Shown here piece by piece: positions 28,801 through 35,773 of a stretch of 64,000 nucleotides of DNA. The notes beneath the pieces are model-generated. The model saw only the letters and a program-made list of their open reading frames with translations. It had not been told where the DNA came from and ran no database searches. The position numbers and the translations under genes were made by a program. This stretch comes from an uncultured Bacteroidota bacterium. Its GTDB lineage: Bacteria > Bacteroidota > Bacteroidia > Chitinophagales > Chitinophagaceae. The stretch covers positions 1-64,000 of the forward strand of contig CAIYLW010000020.1 in assembly GCA_903927185.1 (NCBI GenBank), written 5' to 3'. Each line of letters opens with the position of its first letter. Position 1 is the first letter of the stretch.

Positions 28801-31719
28801 ATTGATACATACAGTTGAATCTGCAGAAACTTTTCCAGCTTGAGATAAAGCATTAACAATAATGGTAACAGAAGCAGAATAAGCAAAACTACAATTACCG
28901 CTTTGCACTAAAGCTCTATAAAGGGTTGTTTGAGTTAGATTATTGTAAGTATAAAAATTTGATTTATTATTTATGGAAGACCATGTGCTGCCTCCATCTG
29001 TTGAATATTCCCATTCAATAATATTTCCTGTATATCCAGATAGCGTTAAAGTATTTGAATTTGAACCTTCGCAAACTATAGCATCACTAGAAATTATTCC
29101 CCCCACAGATTCAGGCGTTATTATTAATTGCACAGTATCCCTAGAAATATTACAAGTTCCATTTGTTATAGACCATATTAATTGATAGGTACCAAAAGTT
29201 AATCCACTTATGGTGCTAAATGGAGATGTAGCAGTTCCGAAATTAACGGAAGATGGACCTGATAAAATATCCCATTTCCCAATACCAATTCCTGGAATAT
29301 TTGCTGATAAAATACTGCTCGTTACATTGCAAAGAACTTGATCAGGTCCTGCATTTGCTTGACTAGAATTAGCATAGATTAAAACATCTGTGGAATCTAT
29401 TCCATTACAACCTACACCTGTTAATGCGGTTATATAATATCGAGCTTTTGAATTGGCATTGTAAATATTATTCAGCGTATCTATAATTAAATTATTAGGG
29501 CTAGTAATTGTACTAGTTGAATTCCCATTTATAGCCCCATTGATGATAGAGGAAGTCCATGTAAAAGTGGATCCATTTATGCTGCTATTAAATTGGATAT
29601 TACTCGCACTTCCACTACAAATTGATGCATTGTTATTTATAATTGAAAGACTAGGTTTTGCTTTTATAATTACAGTATAATTAAATGGATTCCCAATGCA
29701 AGTGGCATTCGAGGGCGTAAATGCAAAAGGAGTAATGTTATAAATTACTGTTGCATCCAACACATTTGATCCATTAACCAGGGAATCATTAATATTTCCA
29801 GTGCCAGAGGCTGAATTTCCATATACTACTCCTGTTGCAATGGAAGAAGACCATGAATAGAAACTACCAGAGATAGAACTAATAGGATTGAAGTTGATAA
29901 TGTTGTTGGAACAAATGGTCTGATTGGAATTTGCAGCCATATTTGGAGGATAAATCCTTAAAATCATAGAATCTTTACCATATGCTGTCCCACAACTACC
30001 TGTTGAATTAATACTAGAGCTACCTGTAAAATATATTTTTATAGATCCCGCTAGTTTATCAGCTGCGCTTGGAGTATAATTTGTAAAAAGTGAATTGTTA
30101 TTTGAAAAATTTCCTGTACCAGAACTTGTCCATTGGTATGAATTTGTTACTGCTGATACTGCAGCCAATAATGAAATAGGGGATGTGTTACTACAAACTG
30201 TTGTATCGTGTGATCCAAGTATCGTATCAGCTGATAAAGTGTTTTTGTAGATCTTTTGTTGAGCAGAACAGGTAACAGCATTGGAGGTAAATTGAACGTT
30301 TACTGTATATGCATTTCCATTTTGCAATTGCACAGAAGGGTATTGGCTATTTGATGTGGAAGACCCTTGGTAGCTTAATGGGCCTCCCGTAATATTCCAT
30401 AAATATGTATTGCCTGGATTATTATTACTGTAGGTTACTCCATAATAATTATCAGTTGTGTTAAAATTTGTAATACCATTATTACACTCAATAATGTCGG
30501 AATGCAGACTTACTTTATTGGCAAAAAGATTGGTGGACACTGAAGTTGTACATCCATTTAAAGTCACATTGTATTGTATTGTACTGCTTCCTGAACTAAT
30601 AAAATTAACTAGCCCATTATTTAAATCTACTGTGGCAATAGAAGAATTACTCGAACTCCATACACCTCCTGTGGTGCTGTTTGTTAGATTGATAGTGCTG
30701 CCTACACATCCTCCAGTTGGCCCCGCAATAGATGCTACTAGTGGGGGTAATTTTACATTTACATTTGTGGTATAAGATCCTGTACAACCATTACTATCTG
30801 TTACTGAAACTAAATAATTCCCGCTAGCATTGCTGCTGATATTAGGTATGGTTGGATTGATAGCATTAGAGCTAAAGCCATTTGGGCCAACCCATGCATA
30901 TTGATAAGGTTGAACACCACCAATTGCAACAGAATTAAAGTTTAATGTATTACCAAGGCATATAGAACTTGCGTTTGTTGCACTAATAGAGGGTGAAGGT
31001 AAAACGGTGATGGTATCTGTAATTAAATCGATACAACCATTATTGGAAGTAACCTGAAGTGATACAGGATATTTTCCTGCAGTTGAAAAAGTATGAGACA
31101 CATTACTTCCTGTTAGGCTATTTCCATCACCAAAATTCCAAACTTGTGAATTAATACTACCTCCAAATCCTATCGTTGCATTACTATTAAAAGAAAAATT
31201 ATTCCCACTTAAACATTGATTCGATGGTATGGGATATGTGGCATTGGGTTGAGGAAAAACTGTAATTGTTTTGCTGAGGCTATCCATACAGCCCAGATCA
31301 GATGTAACAATTAGTTTAACTTGGTAGTTTCCTGGAGAAAAATAACTATGATTGACAGATGCTCCAGTAGCAGTTTTACCATCCCCGAAATCCCAAAATT
31401 GGTTGGTAATTGCTCCAGAACTGATGGTTGATAAGCTATTGAAATCAAAGCTATTTCCAGATAAACATTGGCTGCTTCCAGTAATCATACCTAAGGAAAA
31501 GGAAACTGTTTTATTTTTTTCTGACTTGGTGGGAGTTTTTTTACTTTCTGGATTCCCGTCAGAGCTTAAATTATTATTTGGACTATTTAAAACACTTTTT
31601 GGATTTTCTGCAGCGAACTCGATTTTTGGAAAAAGTATTGCCAGACAAAACAATACAGCAGTTGTTTTTGACAATAATTTAATTTGGAGTAATCTAGTAT
31701 GAAAAGTAAAAATGATCAC
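22810..31719 (-). CDS. Giant PKD/Ig-like repeat surface protein with type B T9SS C-terminal domain
   Basis: 2969 residues. The start is GTG at 31719, giving a signal peptide ending near EFAAE (residue 37). Two PKD domains (FWDFGDGKTATG, VWNFGDGNSLTG) occupy about residues 75-235. Varied Ig-like domains then run to about 780. Residues 781-2473 are an array of 19 units of two kinds. PKD-like and Ig-like domains follow, and the last about 90 residues are a CHU_C sorting domain (IPNAFSPDGDGINDILF, YSRWGELVF, GWDGKVRGK). Expected to be exported by T9SS and displayed as a long adhesin-like fibre. SprB-like gliding adhesins are the nearest functional analogy, but binding specificity cannot be inferred. 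The PorP/SprF copy 2 gene follows directly. Confidence 0.92.
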   Translation of the reverse strand: MIIFTFHTRLLQIKLLSKTTAVLFCLAILFPKIEFAAENPKSVLNSPNNNLSSDGNPESKKTPTKSEKNKTVSFSLGMITGSSQCLSGNSFDFNSLSTISSGAITNQFWDFGDGKTATGASVNHSYFSPGNYQVKLIVTSDLGCMDSLSKTITVFPQPNATYPIPSNQCLSGNNFSFNSNATIGFGGSINSQVWNFGDGNSLTGSNVSHTFSTAGKYPVSLQVTSNNGCIDLITDTITVLPSPSISATNASSICLGNTLNFNSVAIGGVQPYQYAWVGPNGFSSNAINPTIPNISSNASGNYLVSVTDSNGCTGSYTTNVNVKLPPLVASIAGPTGGCVGSTINLTNSTTGGVWSSSNSSIATVDLNNGLVNFISSGSSTIQYNVTLNGCTTSVSTNLFANKVSLHSDIIECNNGITNFNTTDNYYGVTYSNNNPGNTYLWNITGGPLSYQGSSTSNSQYPSVQLQNGNAYTVNVQFTSNAVTCSAQQKIYKNTLSADTILGSHDTTVCSNTSPISLLAAVSAVTNSYQWTSSGTGNFSNNNSLFTNYTPSAADKLAGSIKIYFTGSSSINSTGSCGTAYGKDSMILRIYPPNMAANSNQTICSNNIINFNPISSISGSFYSWSSSIATGVVYGNSASGTGNINDSLVNGSNVLDATVIYNITPFAFTPSNATCIGNPFNYTVIIKAKPSLSIINNNASICSGSASNIQFNSSINGSTFTWTSSIINGAINGNSTSTITSPNNLIIDTLNNIYNANSKARYYITALTGVGCNGIDSTDVLIYANSSQANAGPDQVLCNVTSSILSANIPGIGIGKWDILSGPSSVNFGTATSPFSTISGLTFGTYQLIWSITNGTCNISRDTVQLIITPESVGGIISSDAIVCEGSNSNTLTLSGYTGNIIEWEYSTDGGSTWSSINNKSNFYTYNNLTQTTLYRALVQSGNCSFAYSASVTIIVNALSQAGKVSADSTVCINSNSGTLNLNGFIGSILHWESSSDAGANWLMINNTSNTYSYSNLTHTTLYRAVLQNGLCNAVNSNFVTITVSPVTITGSIAEDATVCANNNVGTLLLSGFSGTILNWESSNNNGGNWTSISNTTNQLSFNNLSSTTSYRAIVQSGNCPALYSNTTFITVLQPVTAAYAGTDQILCNNNVSTLSANSPTIGTGIWTALPTNPSIATIINPGDPNTIVNGLITGNYQFVWNVSNASCFISTDTVEIKINAQTIAGSLSGSTTVCKNSNTGQIILTGYIGTILNWKSSIDNGNSWTIISNQSNSITYNNLSTTTIFRAAVQSGSCAPLYSNNAVVTVLLPVTISNAGLDQTICNATDATLKAAMPTSGTGTWSSIIGNPSVVTFTNLSDPNTTVNGLINGTYQFIWTVDNGVCFNSKDTVQIIVSPKTEPGTLSADATVCANSNNGTLSLNGYVSNILQWESSVNGTNWNIISNTSNSQNYSNLTSSTYYRVFVKNGACSSLYSNLVRITVSPSTTIANAGPDTTLINGFSSYKLEGNIPISGVGVWTIIPTYGPSNLVFTDTSDPTATVRKLTYQLGDTTSNPIIPPSDGIYHLKWTISNGICPPSESIMVVTVQPPTNPGFVGLDTIACAGINSGFISVKGYFGSILQWEDSTASNSNWHIISRTVGTNQDTLQYQNLTSTTYYRALVKNGVGLSLYSGIAATITILDAVTNADAGKDSSICNTSSIQLFANRPISGTGTWSYPSGNPSIPTFSNIKDPNAIVNGLTIGSYQFIWTISNGSCNNSVDTVNITIDAPTVPGTMVSSNTVCVNNNAGTLRLNGYTGSVLAGNYSTDNGLNWFPVTNSANKDSITYNSLNTTTQFKAEVKNGSCPSLYSNVVTITVLRNVTVSNAGIDQKICSQSSTTLSGNTPINGTGFWTVLPGNPTAVSFTNPTDPSSSVYGLTTGTYQFVWTISNVLCTESKDTVQVSVYASSIAGQLAEDAVVCANSNNNLLKLTGYNNTILQWESSINNGISWDTIHNINNTYQTTNLNLSTSYRALVQNNICPSVYSNIINIQVLQPVTISNAGIDQKICSQSYTTIAANAPTSGIGRWSSSASNPSSVSFNNLSDPNTIVSGFSTGTYQFIWTITNTLCTESRDTVQIIIYPNTIAGNLIADNFVCADINSGKLLVSGYLGNIVAWESSIDNGMNWTMITSNNDSYLYTNLKNNTKFRALVQNGPCNINYTNEVNITVNPITIPGILSSSDTSVCANMNSGSINLSGFTGYIIHWEQSTDNGKSWNVIKNSSSSYNFSNLTNTTIYRVLIQSGVCSADYSNIAIINVTSPTVAGIIKGNATVCLNSNSGSIQLFGNAGSIVHWESSNDNGNSWTIILDTATVLSYQQLNTSSLYRALVQNGLCTLQYSNSVNINVVQPVTIANAGNDQIICNLNTSIQLQGNSPIIGQGIWNLTNGPSVIYFNDATNANTVVNGLVPGTYVFKWTIDNGICATSTSSVTIKVDPLKADFALNAINNCGNTTYDFIDASKSLFGIANWKWSSAPSDTTISKKYSKTYTQAGQNKISLTIQSNTGCVTTTNANFQVKIFSVPKVNINAVNEACKSQLMQLTTNVNSKDSLFLILWNLGNGISSKDSIVTVQYYSEGKYTIKLLVSTINNCLDSTYKSLTIHPLPTVSIPSDNYVCKGDTLNLIATGALNYIWMDQQNNIVCNSCASINLIPSTNSNYSVIGYNQYGCSQIANTSIKVVQPFKIQGSLIDTICLGSSLNLTITGAENYTWLPETGLSNYNSSNPVATPNYSTSYTVIGRDNHYCFSDTAKINLVVGEPTLISIGADTAVQAGVQFMLVPNSNKLESIRNWKWTGNAIFTCDNCQTTIAKVSNDADIICSATNIYGCNITDTISIKTFCPNSEIFIPNAFSPDGDGINDILFVQGTGIKLIKSFRIYSRWGELVFEKTNFLPGDPSNGWDGKVRGKPAAQDIFVYICEVLCEKGIPATFKGNVAVLK
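24300..29375 (-). repeat. 19-unit A/B Ig-PKD-like repeat array inside the giant protein
   Basis: Eight B units (about 85-100 residues; NAGxDQxxC ... GxGxW ... DPNTxVxGL ... GTYQFxWTI ... NGxC) and eleven A units (about 85-90 residues; VCxNSNxG ... GxILxWESS ... NLTxTTxYRALVQNGxC ... YSN). Read N- to C-terminal they run B AAA B A B A B A B A B A B AAA B. Each unit carries two conserved Cys except B4 and A6. A7 lacks the usual Trp-Glu (VLAGNYS). Units are diverged rather than identical, so this is not recent expansion. Confidence 0.85.
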
Positions 31720-31873
31720 ATGCTGAATGATTTTAAAATAAAGAGATCGCTTTTAATCTGATGTGATTCAAAAAAACATTCTGAAAATCGAATTTCTGGA
31801 GCTAATGATATGATTTAAAAATAACTTCATGGTTTATTATTATTTCCATTTGCAGTCAGAGAAATCAATTATA

Positions 31874-31881
31874 CAAATTTA
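31874..31881 (-). promoter_or_regulatory. Candidate -7 box (TAAATTTG) for the giant gene
   Basis: Exact TAnnTTTG match on the minus strand, about 155 bases before the GTG start. The -33 position is not a clear TTG, so confidence is low. Confidence 0.35.
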
Positions 31882-31910
31882 AAATTTATTAAAACATTTT
31901 AGCTTCGTGT

Positions 31911-31940
31911 AAACACCGTATTTAGTAGAGGAAAACACCG
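31911..31940 (-). repeat. Two direct repeats CGGTGTTT spaced 22 bases apart
   Basis: On the minus strand CGGTGTTT occurs at 31940-31933 and 31918-31911, an offset of 22 bases, about two helical turns, lying 30-60 bases upstream of the candidate -7 box. This is the arrangement of a dimeric activator site; the binding protein is unknown. Confidence 0.4.
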
Positions 31941-31970
31941 AAAAATTAAATGTTTAACAGAAAGTATCGC

Positions 31971-32012
31971 AATTCGGGTTAATTCAATGACGAAAAAATG
32001 CAATCCCGAATT
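31971..32012 (-). repeat. Inverted repeat directly after the response regulator stop codon
   Basis: AATTCGGG (31971-31978) is a perfect 8-base inverted match of CCCGAATT (32005-32012), with a 26-base loop. It starts right after the stop codon on the minus strand. No T tract follows the stem, so it is a poor classical terminator but may protect or end the transcript. Confidence 0.4.
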
Positions 32013-32441
32013 TTAAATTGTTTGAAATTGGTCTTTAAAAAATTTAGTTTTAACGCTATTTAAAACTTCTTCATTAATTGGAGTGGCAACAAAGTCTACT
32101 ACAATAGGATATTTTACTAGGAGTAAAATTTCTTCCATTTCAACAGAAGCGGATAAAATAGCTACTTTTAAATTGGGGAAATGTGTACTATATTTTTCAG
32201 TAAATACTTTCAAGAATTCCCAACCGTTCATATTGGGCATATGTAAATCTAAAAACATAAACTCCGGAGCTTTACTAGATGGATCTGTTTCGTTTTGTAA
32301 TAGGTCATCAAAATAATCCAATGCTTCCAGACCATCTGTAGCAGTTATTGTTTCATTAGCAAAATTTGAAATACTAATCATCTTTTTAGCTATCATCAAT
32401 AAGAGCTCATTGTCGTTAACTACTAATACTTTATTCAACAT
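32013..32441 (-). CDS. Single-domain response regulator receiver protein with degenerate switch residues
   Basis: A 142-residue CheY-like receiver with no output domain. The phospho-acceptor Asp65 sits in FMFLDLHMPNMNGWEFL, and Ser97 (ILSAS) is at the switch Thr/Ser position. The acidic pair is reduced to Asn9-Asp10 (VVNDNE), and the conserved Lys before the cis-Pro is Thr120 (VATPI). It may therefore be phosphorylated poorly or act as a phosphate sink or constitutive scaffold. There is no kinase gene nearby. The giant surface-protein gene is the next gene on the same strand, 293 bases on. Confidence 0.85.
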   Translation of the reverse strand: MLNKVLVVNDNELLLMIAKKMISISNFANETITATDGLEALDYFDDLLQNETDPSSKAPEFMFLDLHMPNMNGWEFLKVFTEKYSTHFPNLKVAILSASVEMEEILLLVKYPIVVDFVATPINEEVLNSVKTKFFKDQFQTI

Positions 32442-32818
32442 AACCTAGGGGTTTTGTTTGTTTTTAATGAACTATTTATTGCTCTGTTTCTGCTGTAAAG
32501 TAAATTCAGATACCAGTTAGAATCTGTAGGGTACGACTTTTTGTTTTTGTAGTACTGTTCCTACAAAAAGCATTTTTTCGAACTTTAATAGTATATTTTA
32601 TTCAATTTATATAGCATAAAAAATATTTCAATTAAATAATTACTATCCTTTTTTGGGCAAAATATTTACAAACTCTTTACTATATACAGGTAGACTTTCT
32701 AACAAATGATTTGATTAATTGTTGTAATTTGATTTTTTTTAATTACTCAAATCTATATACTGATAATATCAAAATGGATATTAAAAAATTTATAAGAGTG
32801 CTATTAAATACTAGTTTA
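32442..32818. other. 377-base AT-rich gap upstream of the response regulator
   Basis: No gene is supported on either strand. It contains a 9-base inverted repeat at 32544-32569 and a TAnnTTTG match on the minus strand (32748-32755) without a properly spaced -33 element. Confidence 0.6.
32544..32569. repeat. Perfect 9-base inverted repeat with 8-base loop
   Basis: TTTTTGTAG (32544-32552) and CTACAAAAA (32561-32569) flank the loop TACTGTTC. It lies 103 bases upstream of the response regulator start. No T tract follows the stem as it would in a terminator of the minus-strand fucosidase gene, so an operator or leader structure is possible. Confidence 0.45.
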
Positions 32819-34162
32819 TTATAATCCACCCTTACCATTGTAAAGCTTTATTGGCTTATCTAATTTTAATTTCAAGACAGTGATATATGGATCCAGCACA
32901 TTCTCTGGAACATCTATATATACGAGGCCGGGTACTTTACTCCAAGAAATTTTTCCAACAATTTTATAGGGAAGTTTTACTTCAGTACCTAATACTTCTA
33001 TTTCTTCAATTTTATTTTCAAGTCCTTTTAACATGATTTGACCGCTTGCTTTACCTTGTAAAAAAAGGAAGAGGGTGGTACTATCTTTTGAAATTGTTGT
33101 TGGGCCATAAAAGTGCCCTTGTGCAATTCCACCAAGTTGGTTAAAAATAGCTTCCCCGTTTTTTTTATTCCATTTTCCTAATTCTTTTAAGATGTTTATT
33201 TGCTCTGCAGGTATTGTTCCATCAGGCTTTGGGCCAATATCCAATAATAAATTACCTCCATTTGAAACAGCATCCACAAAAATGCTGATTATTTCATAAG
33301 GTGTTTTCCAGTTCGTATCCTTTTGTTGATAGCCCCAATTGTTATTGGTTGTCATACAAAGTTCCCACCACTTAAATTGGGGTCTCGATACCGGAAAATT
33401 TTGTTCCGGTGTTTCATAATCGCCATAACCCGTTAAGCGGCCATTAATAATTAGATTTGGATTATAGCTTAATAATTTTTTTCTGATACCTGATGCATCC
33501 CATTGATCAGCGCTTTGTTCCCAATCTCCATCGAACCACATTAAATCTGGTTTGTATTGCTCCATAATTTCAGACAACTGATGATTTAAAAAAGTAAGGA
33601 AGCGACTCCACCTTTGAGGGTCATCTGATATTTTATAGCGACTGCTATCATTAAGAAATCCTGGATAATCTGGATAGCTCCAATCCAAAAGGGAAAAATA
33701 AGTTCCAGCTTTTATACCCTTTGATTTTAATGCTTTATAAAAGGGGGCTAACAAATCTTTCTTTGCTGGACTTGATTCAAACATATTTAATTTACTTGCT
33801 GAAGTAGGCCAAAGTGCAACTCCATCATGATGTTTCGTAGTTAGTACAGCATATTTAGCGCCAGATTGTTTAATAAGTTCTGCCCAGGCATTCGCATCAT
33901 AGTTCGAAGCAGTAAATCCATTTATTTGCTGCATATAATTGGGATACGAAATCTCTTTATTATGAAAACTCCAAGATTCACTAATGCCATTAACCGCATA
34001 TATTCCCCAATGTATAAAAATGCCAAGTTTGGCGTCAGCAAACCATTGCATTTTATTTTGAATACTATCGGTTGAAATTTTAGTTTGTGAATTACCATTC
34101 AATATCCCTAAGAAAACAAACAGAGAAAGGGCTATCACAAAACGTAGCATATTACTTTTCAT
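32819..34162 (-). CDS. GH29 alpha-L-fucosidase, secreted (second copy)
   Basis: A 447-residue glycoside hydrolase with a signal peptide ending near LNGNSQ. The GH29 hallmarks are AKLGIFIHWGIYAV, TTKHHDGVALW and the nucleophile Asp211 in LMWFDGDWEQ, followed by a GNLLLDIGPKPDG segment and a short C-terminal beta domain. It is clearly a paralogue of, not identical to, the enzyme in the fucose operon. It is divergent from the DUF1080/Gfo-Idh pair, suggesting joint use on a fucosylated glycoside, though that is only positional evidence. Confidence 0.92.
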   Translation of the reverse strand: MKSNMLRFVIALSLFVFLGILNGNSQTKISTDSIQNKMQWFADAKLGIFIHWGIYAVNGISESWSFHNKEISYPNYMQQINGFTASNYDANAWAELIKQSGAKYAVLTTKHHDGVALWPTSASKLNMFESSPAKKDLLAPFYKALKSKGIKAGTYFSLLDWSYPDYPGFLNDSSRYKISDDPQRWSRFLTFLNHQLSEIMEQYKPDLMWFDGDWEQSADQWDASGIRKKLLSYNPNLIINGRLTGYGDYETPEQNFPVSRPQFKWWELCMTTNNNWGYQQKDTNWKTPYEIISIFVDAVSNGGNLLLDIGPKPDGTIPAEQINILKELGKWNKKNGEAIFNQLGGIAQGHFYGPTTISKDSTTLFLFLQGKASGQIMLKGLENKIEEIEVLGTEVKLPYKIVGKISWSKVPGLVYIDVPENVLDPYITVLKLKLDKPIKLYNGKGGL

Positions 34163-34312
34163 TTACATATTCTTTTTAATGAGCAACTACAAAATAACTA
34201 TTATATACTAAAATCAAATAAAGACAATAAGAATTTTTTAATAAATAATCCTGCTTGAGAATGCATAATTTGAAAAAAATAGTTCAAATTCATACTCGAT
34301 TGTATAAGTATT

Positions 34313-34320
34313 TACATTTG
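34313..34320 (+). promoter_or_regulatory. Candidate -7 box (TACATTTG) for the DUF1080 operon
   Basis: Exact TAnnTTTG match 44 bases before the DUF1080 gene. No good -33 TTG at the expected spacing, so moderate to low confidence. Confidence 0.42.
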
Positions 34321-34363
34321 TTTTAATTCCAATCAATTAACGTTTGTATATTAATTTCGTGTC

Positions 34364-35749
34364 ATGAAACTTTTATTACTACACGCATCTCTATTTACTT
34401 TATTAAGTCTTTCTGCACAGAAGAAAAATGATGCGCAATGGGAATATTTATTTAATGGGAAAGACCTAACTGGGTTTAAACAATTAAATGGGAATGCATC
34501 TTATCGCGTTGAGCATGGAGAGTTGATTGGGACCACGGTATTAAATCAGCCAAATAGTTTTTTGGCTACTGAAAAGGAATATGCTGATTTTATTTTTGAA
34601 GTTGATTTTAAAGTTGATGATCAAATGAATTCCGGTATTCAATTCCGGAGTGAACAAAATGATGCAAATGATAAATGCAAGGTTACGGATAAGAAAACAC
34701 CCAATAGAGTACATGGTTATCAAATGGAAATTGATCCATCAATGAGAGCCTGGAGTGGCGGTATTTATGATGAAGCGAGACGCGATTGGCTTTATTCTCT
34801 TGACAATAATCCAGAAGCTAAAAAAGCATTTAAAAATAATGCATGGAATCATTATAGAATAGAGTGTTTAGGAAATGATATTAGGACATGGGTAAATGGT
34901 ATTGCCTGTGCTCACTTGATAGATGATATGACACCAAAAGGATTTATAGCCTTGCAAGTTCATGCTGTTTCTGATAAAAAAAATGTAGGTGAAGAAATTA
35001 GATGGAAAAATATTCGAATTCAAACTAATCATTTACAACCTACTCCACCTGATAACATTTTTATATTGAATTTATTAGTGAATAATATTTCTCAAGACGA
35101 AAAAAGAAATGGGGTTCACCTACTTTTTGATGGTAAGACTACTAATGGTTGGAGGGGAGCTAATAAGGATTTTTTCCCTGCTAAAACATGGGCTGTTAAT
35201 AATGGAAATTTAATTGTTACTAAAGGTCAAAGTGCTGAATCGCAGAATGGGGGAGATATTGTAACAATCAATGAATACGGGGCATTTGATTTGCAATTTG
35301 AATTTAAAATGACAGATACTGCAAACTCCGGTGTGAAATATTTCGTAACCGAAAAAGAGAAAACTGTCGGCTCTGCAATTGGTTTAGAATACCAGATTTT
35401 AGACGACGATAAACATCCGGATGCAAGACTTGGGTCTATTGGAAATAGAACATTGGCTTCTTTATATGATTTAATTCCGGCAAAGAAAAATGGGAGAGAG
35501 AAATTACCCATTGGAGAATGGAATAGAGGAAGAATAACTGTATATCCTGATGGAAGAGTAGAACATTGGTTAAATGGTTGGAAAGTTTTAGAATATCAGA
35601 GAGGCACACAATATTTCTATGCTCTAGTAGCCAGAAGTAAATATGTAGTTTATCCCAATTTTGGGATGGCAGCTCAAGGCCATATCTTATTACAAGAACA
35701 TGGAACAGAAGTTGCATTTCGTTCTATAAAAATTAAAGAACTACAATAA
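34364..35749 (+). CDS. Secreted tandem DUF1080 protein (3-keto-glycoside hydrolase-like family)
   Basis: A 461-residue protein with a short signal peptide (ending LSLSAQ) and two jelly-roll DUF1080 domains: about residues 23-220 (WEYLFNGKDLTGFKQ ... NSGIQFRSEQ ... GYQMEID) and 245-460 (LLFDGKTTNGWRG ... NSGVKYFVTE ... LEYQILDDDKHPDA). Members of this family have been linked to cleavage of 3-keto-glycosides. The oxidoreductase that could generate such substrates follows after 24 bases, so a two-gene oxidative deglycosylation module is inferred. Confidence 0.87.
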   Translation: MKLLLLHASLFTLLSLSAQKKNDAQWEYLFNGKDLTGFKQLNGNASYRVEHGELIGTTVLNQPNSFLATEKEYADFIFEVDFKVDDQMNSGIQFRSEQNDANDKCKVTDKKTPNRVHGYQMEIDPSMRAWSGGIYDEARRDWLYSLDNNPEAKKAFKNNAWNHYRIECLGNDIRTWVNGIACAHLIDDMTPKGFIALQVHAVSDKKNVGEEIRWKNIRIQTNHLQPTPPDNIFILNLLVNNISQDEKRNGVHLLFDGKTTNGWRGANKDFFPAKTWAVNNGNLIVTKGQSAESQNGGDIVTINEYGAFDLQFEFKMTDTANSGVKYFVTEKEKTVGSAIGLEYQILDDDKHPDARLGSIGNRTLASLYDLIPAKKNGREKLPIGEWNRGRITVYPDGRVEHWLNGWKVLEYQRGTQYFYALVARSKYVVYPNFGMAAQGHILLQEHGTEVAFRSIKIKELQ

Positions 35750-35773
35750 AATTTAACAATCAAACTTTACTTT

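Larger units (their letters stand above)
31720..32012. other. Intergenic region upstream of the giant repeat gene
   Basis: No coding sequence is supported. It contains a -7 box candidate and two copies of an 8-base direct repeat upstream of the giant gene, plus an inverted repeat just after the response regulator stop; these are listed separately. Confidence 0.6.

Noticed and set aside
27383-31702. Several plus-strand open frames across the giant repeat gene
   Set aside because: They mirror the repeats on the opposite strand and have no start context or recognisable protein features.
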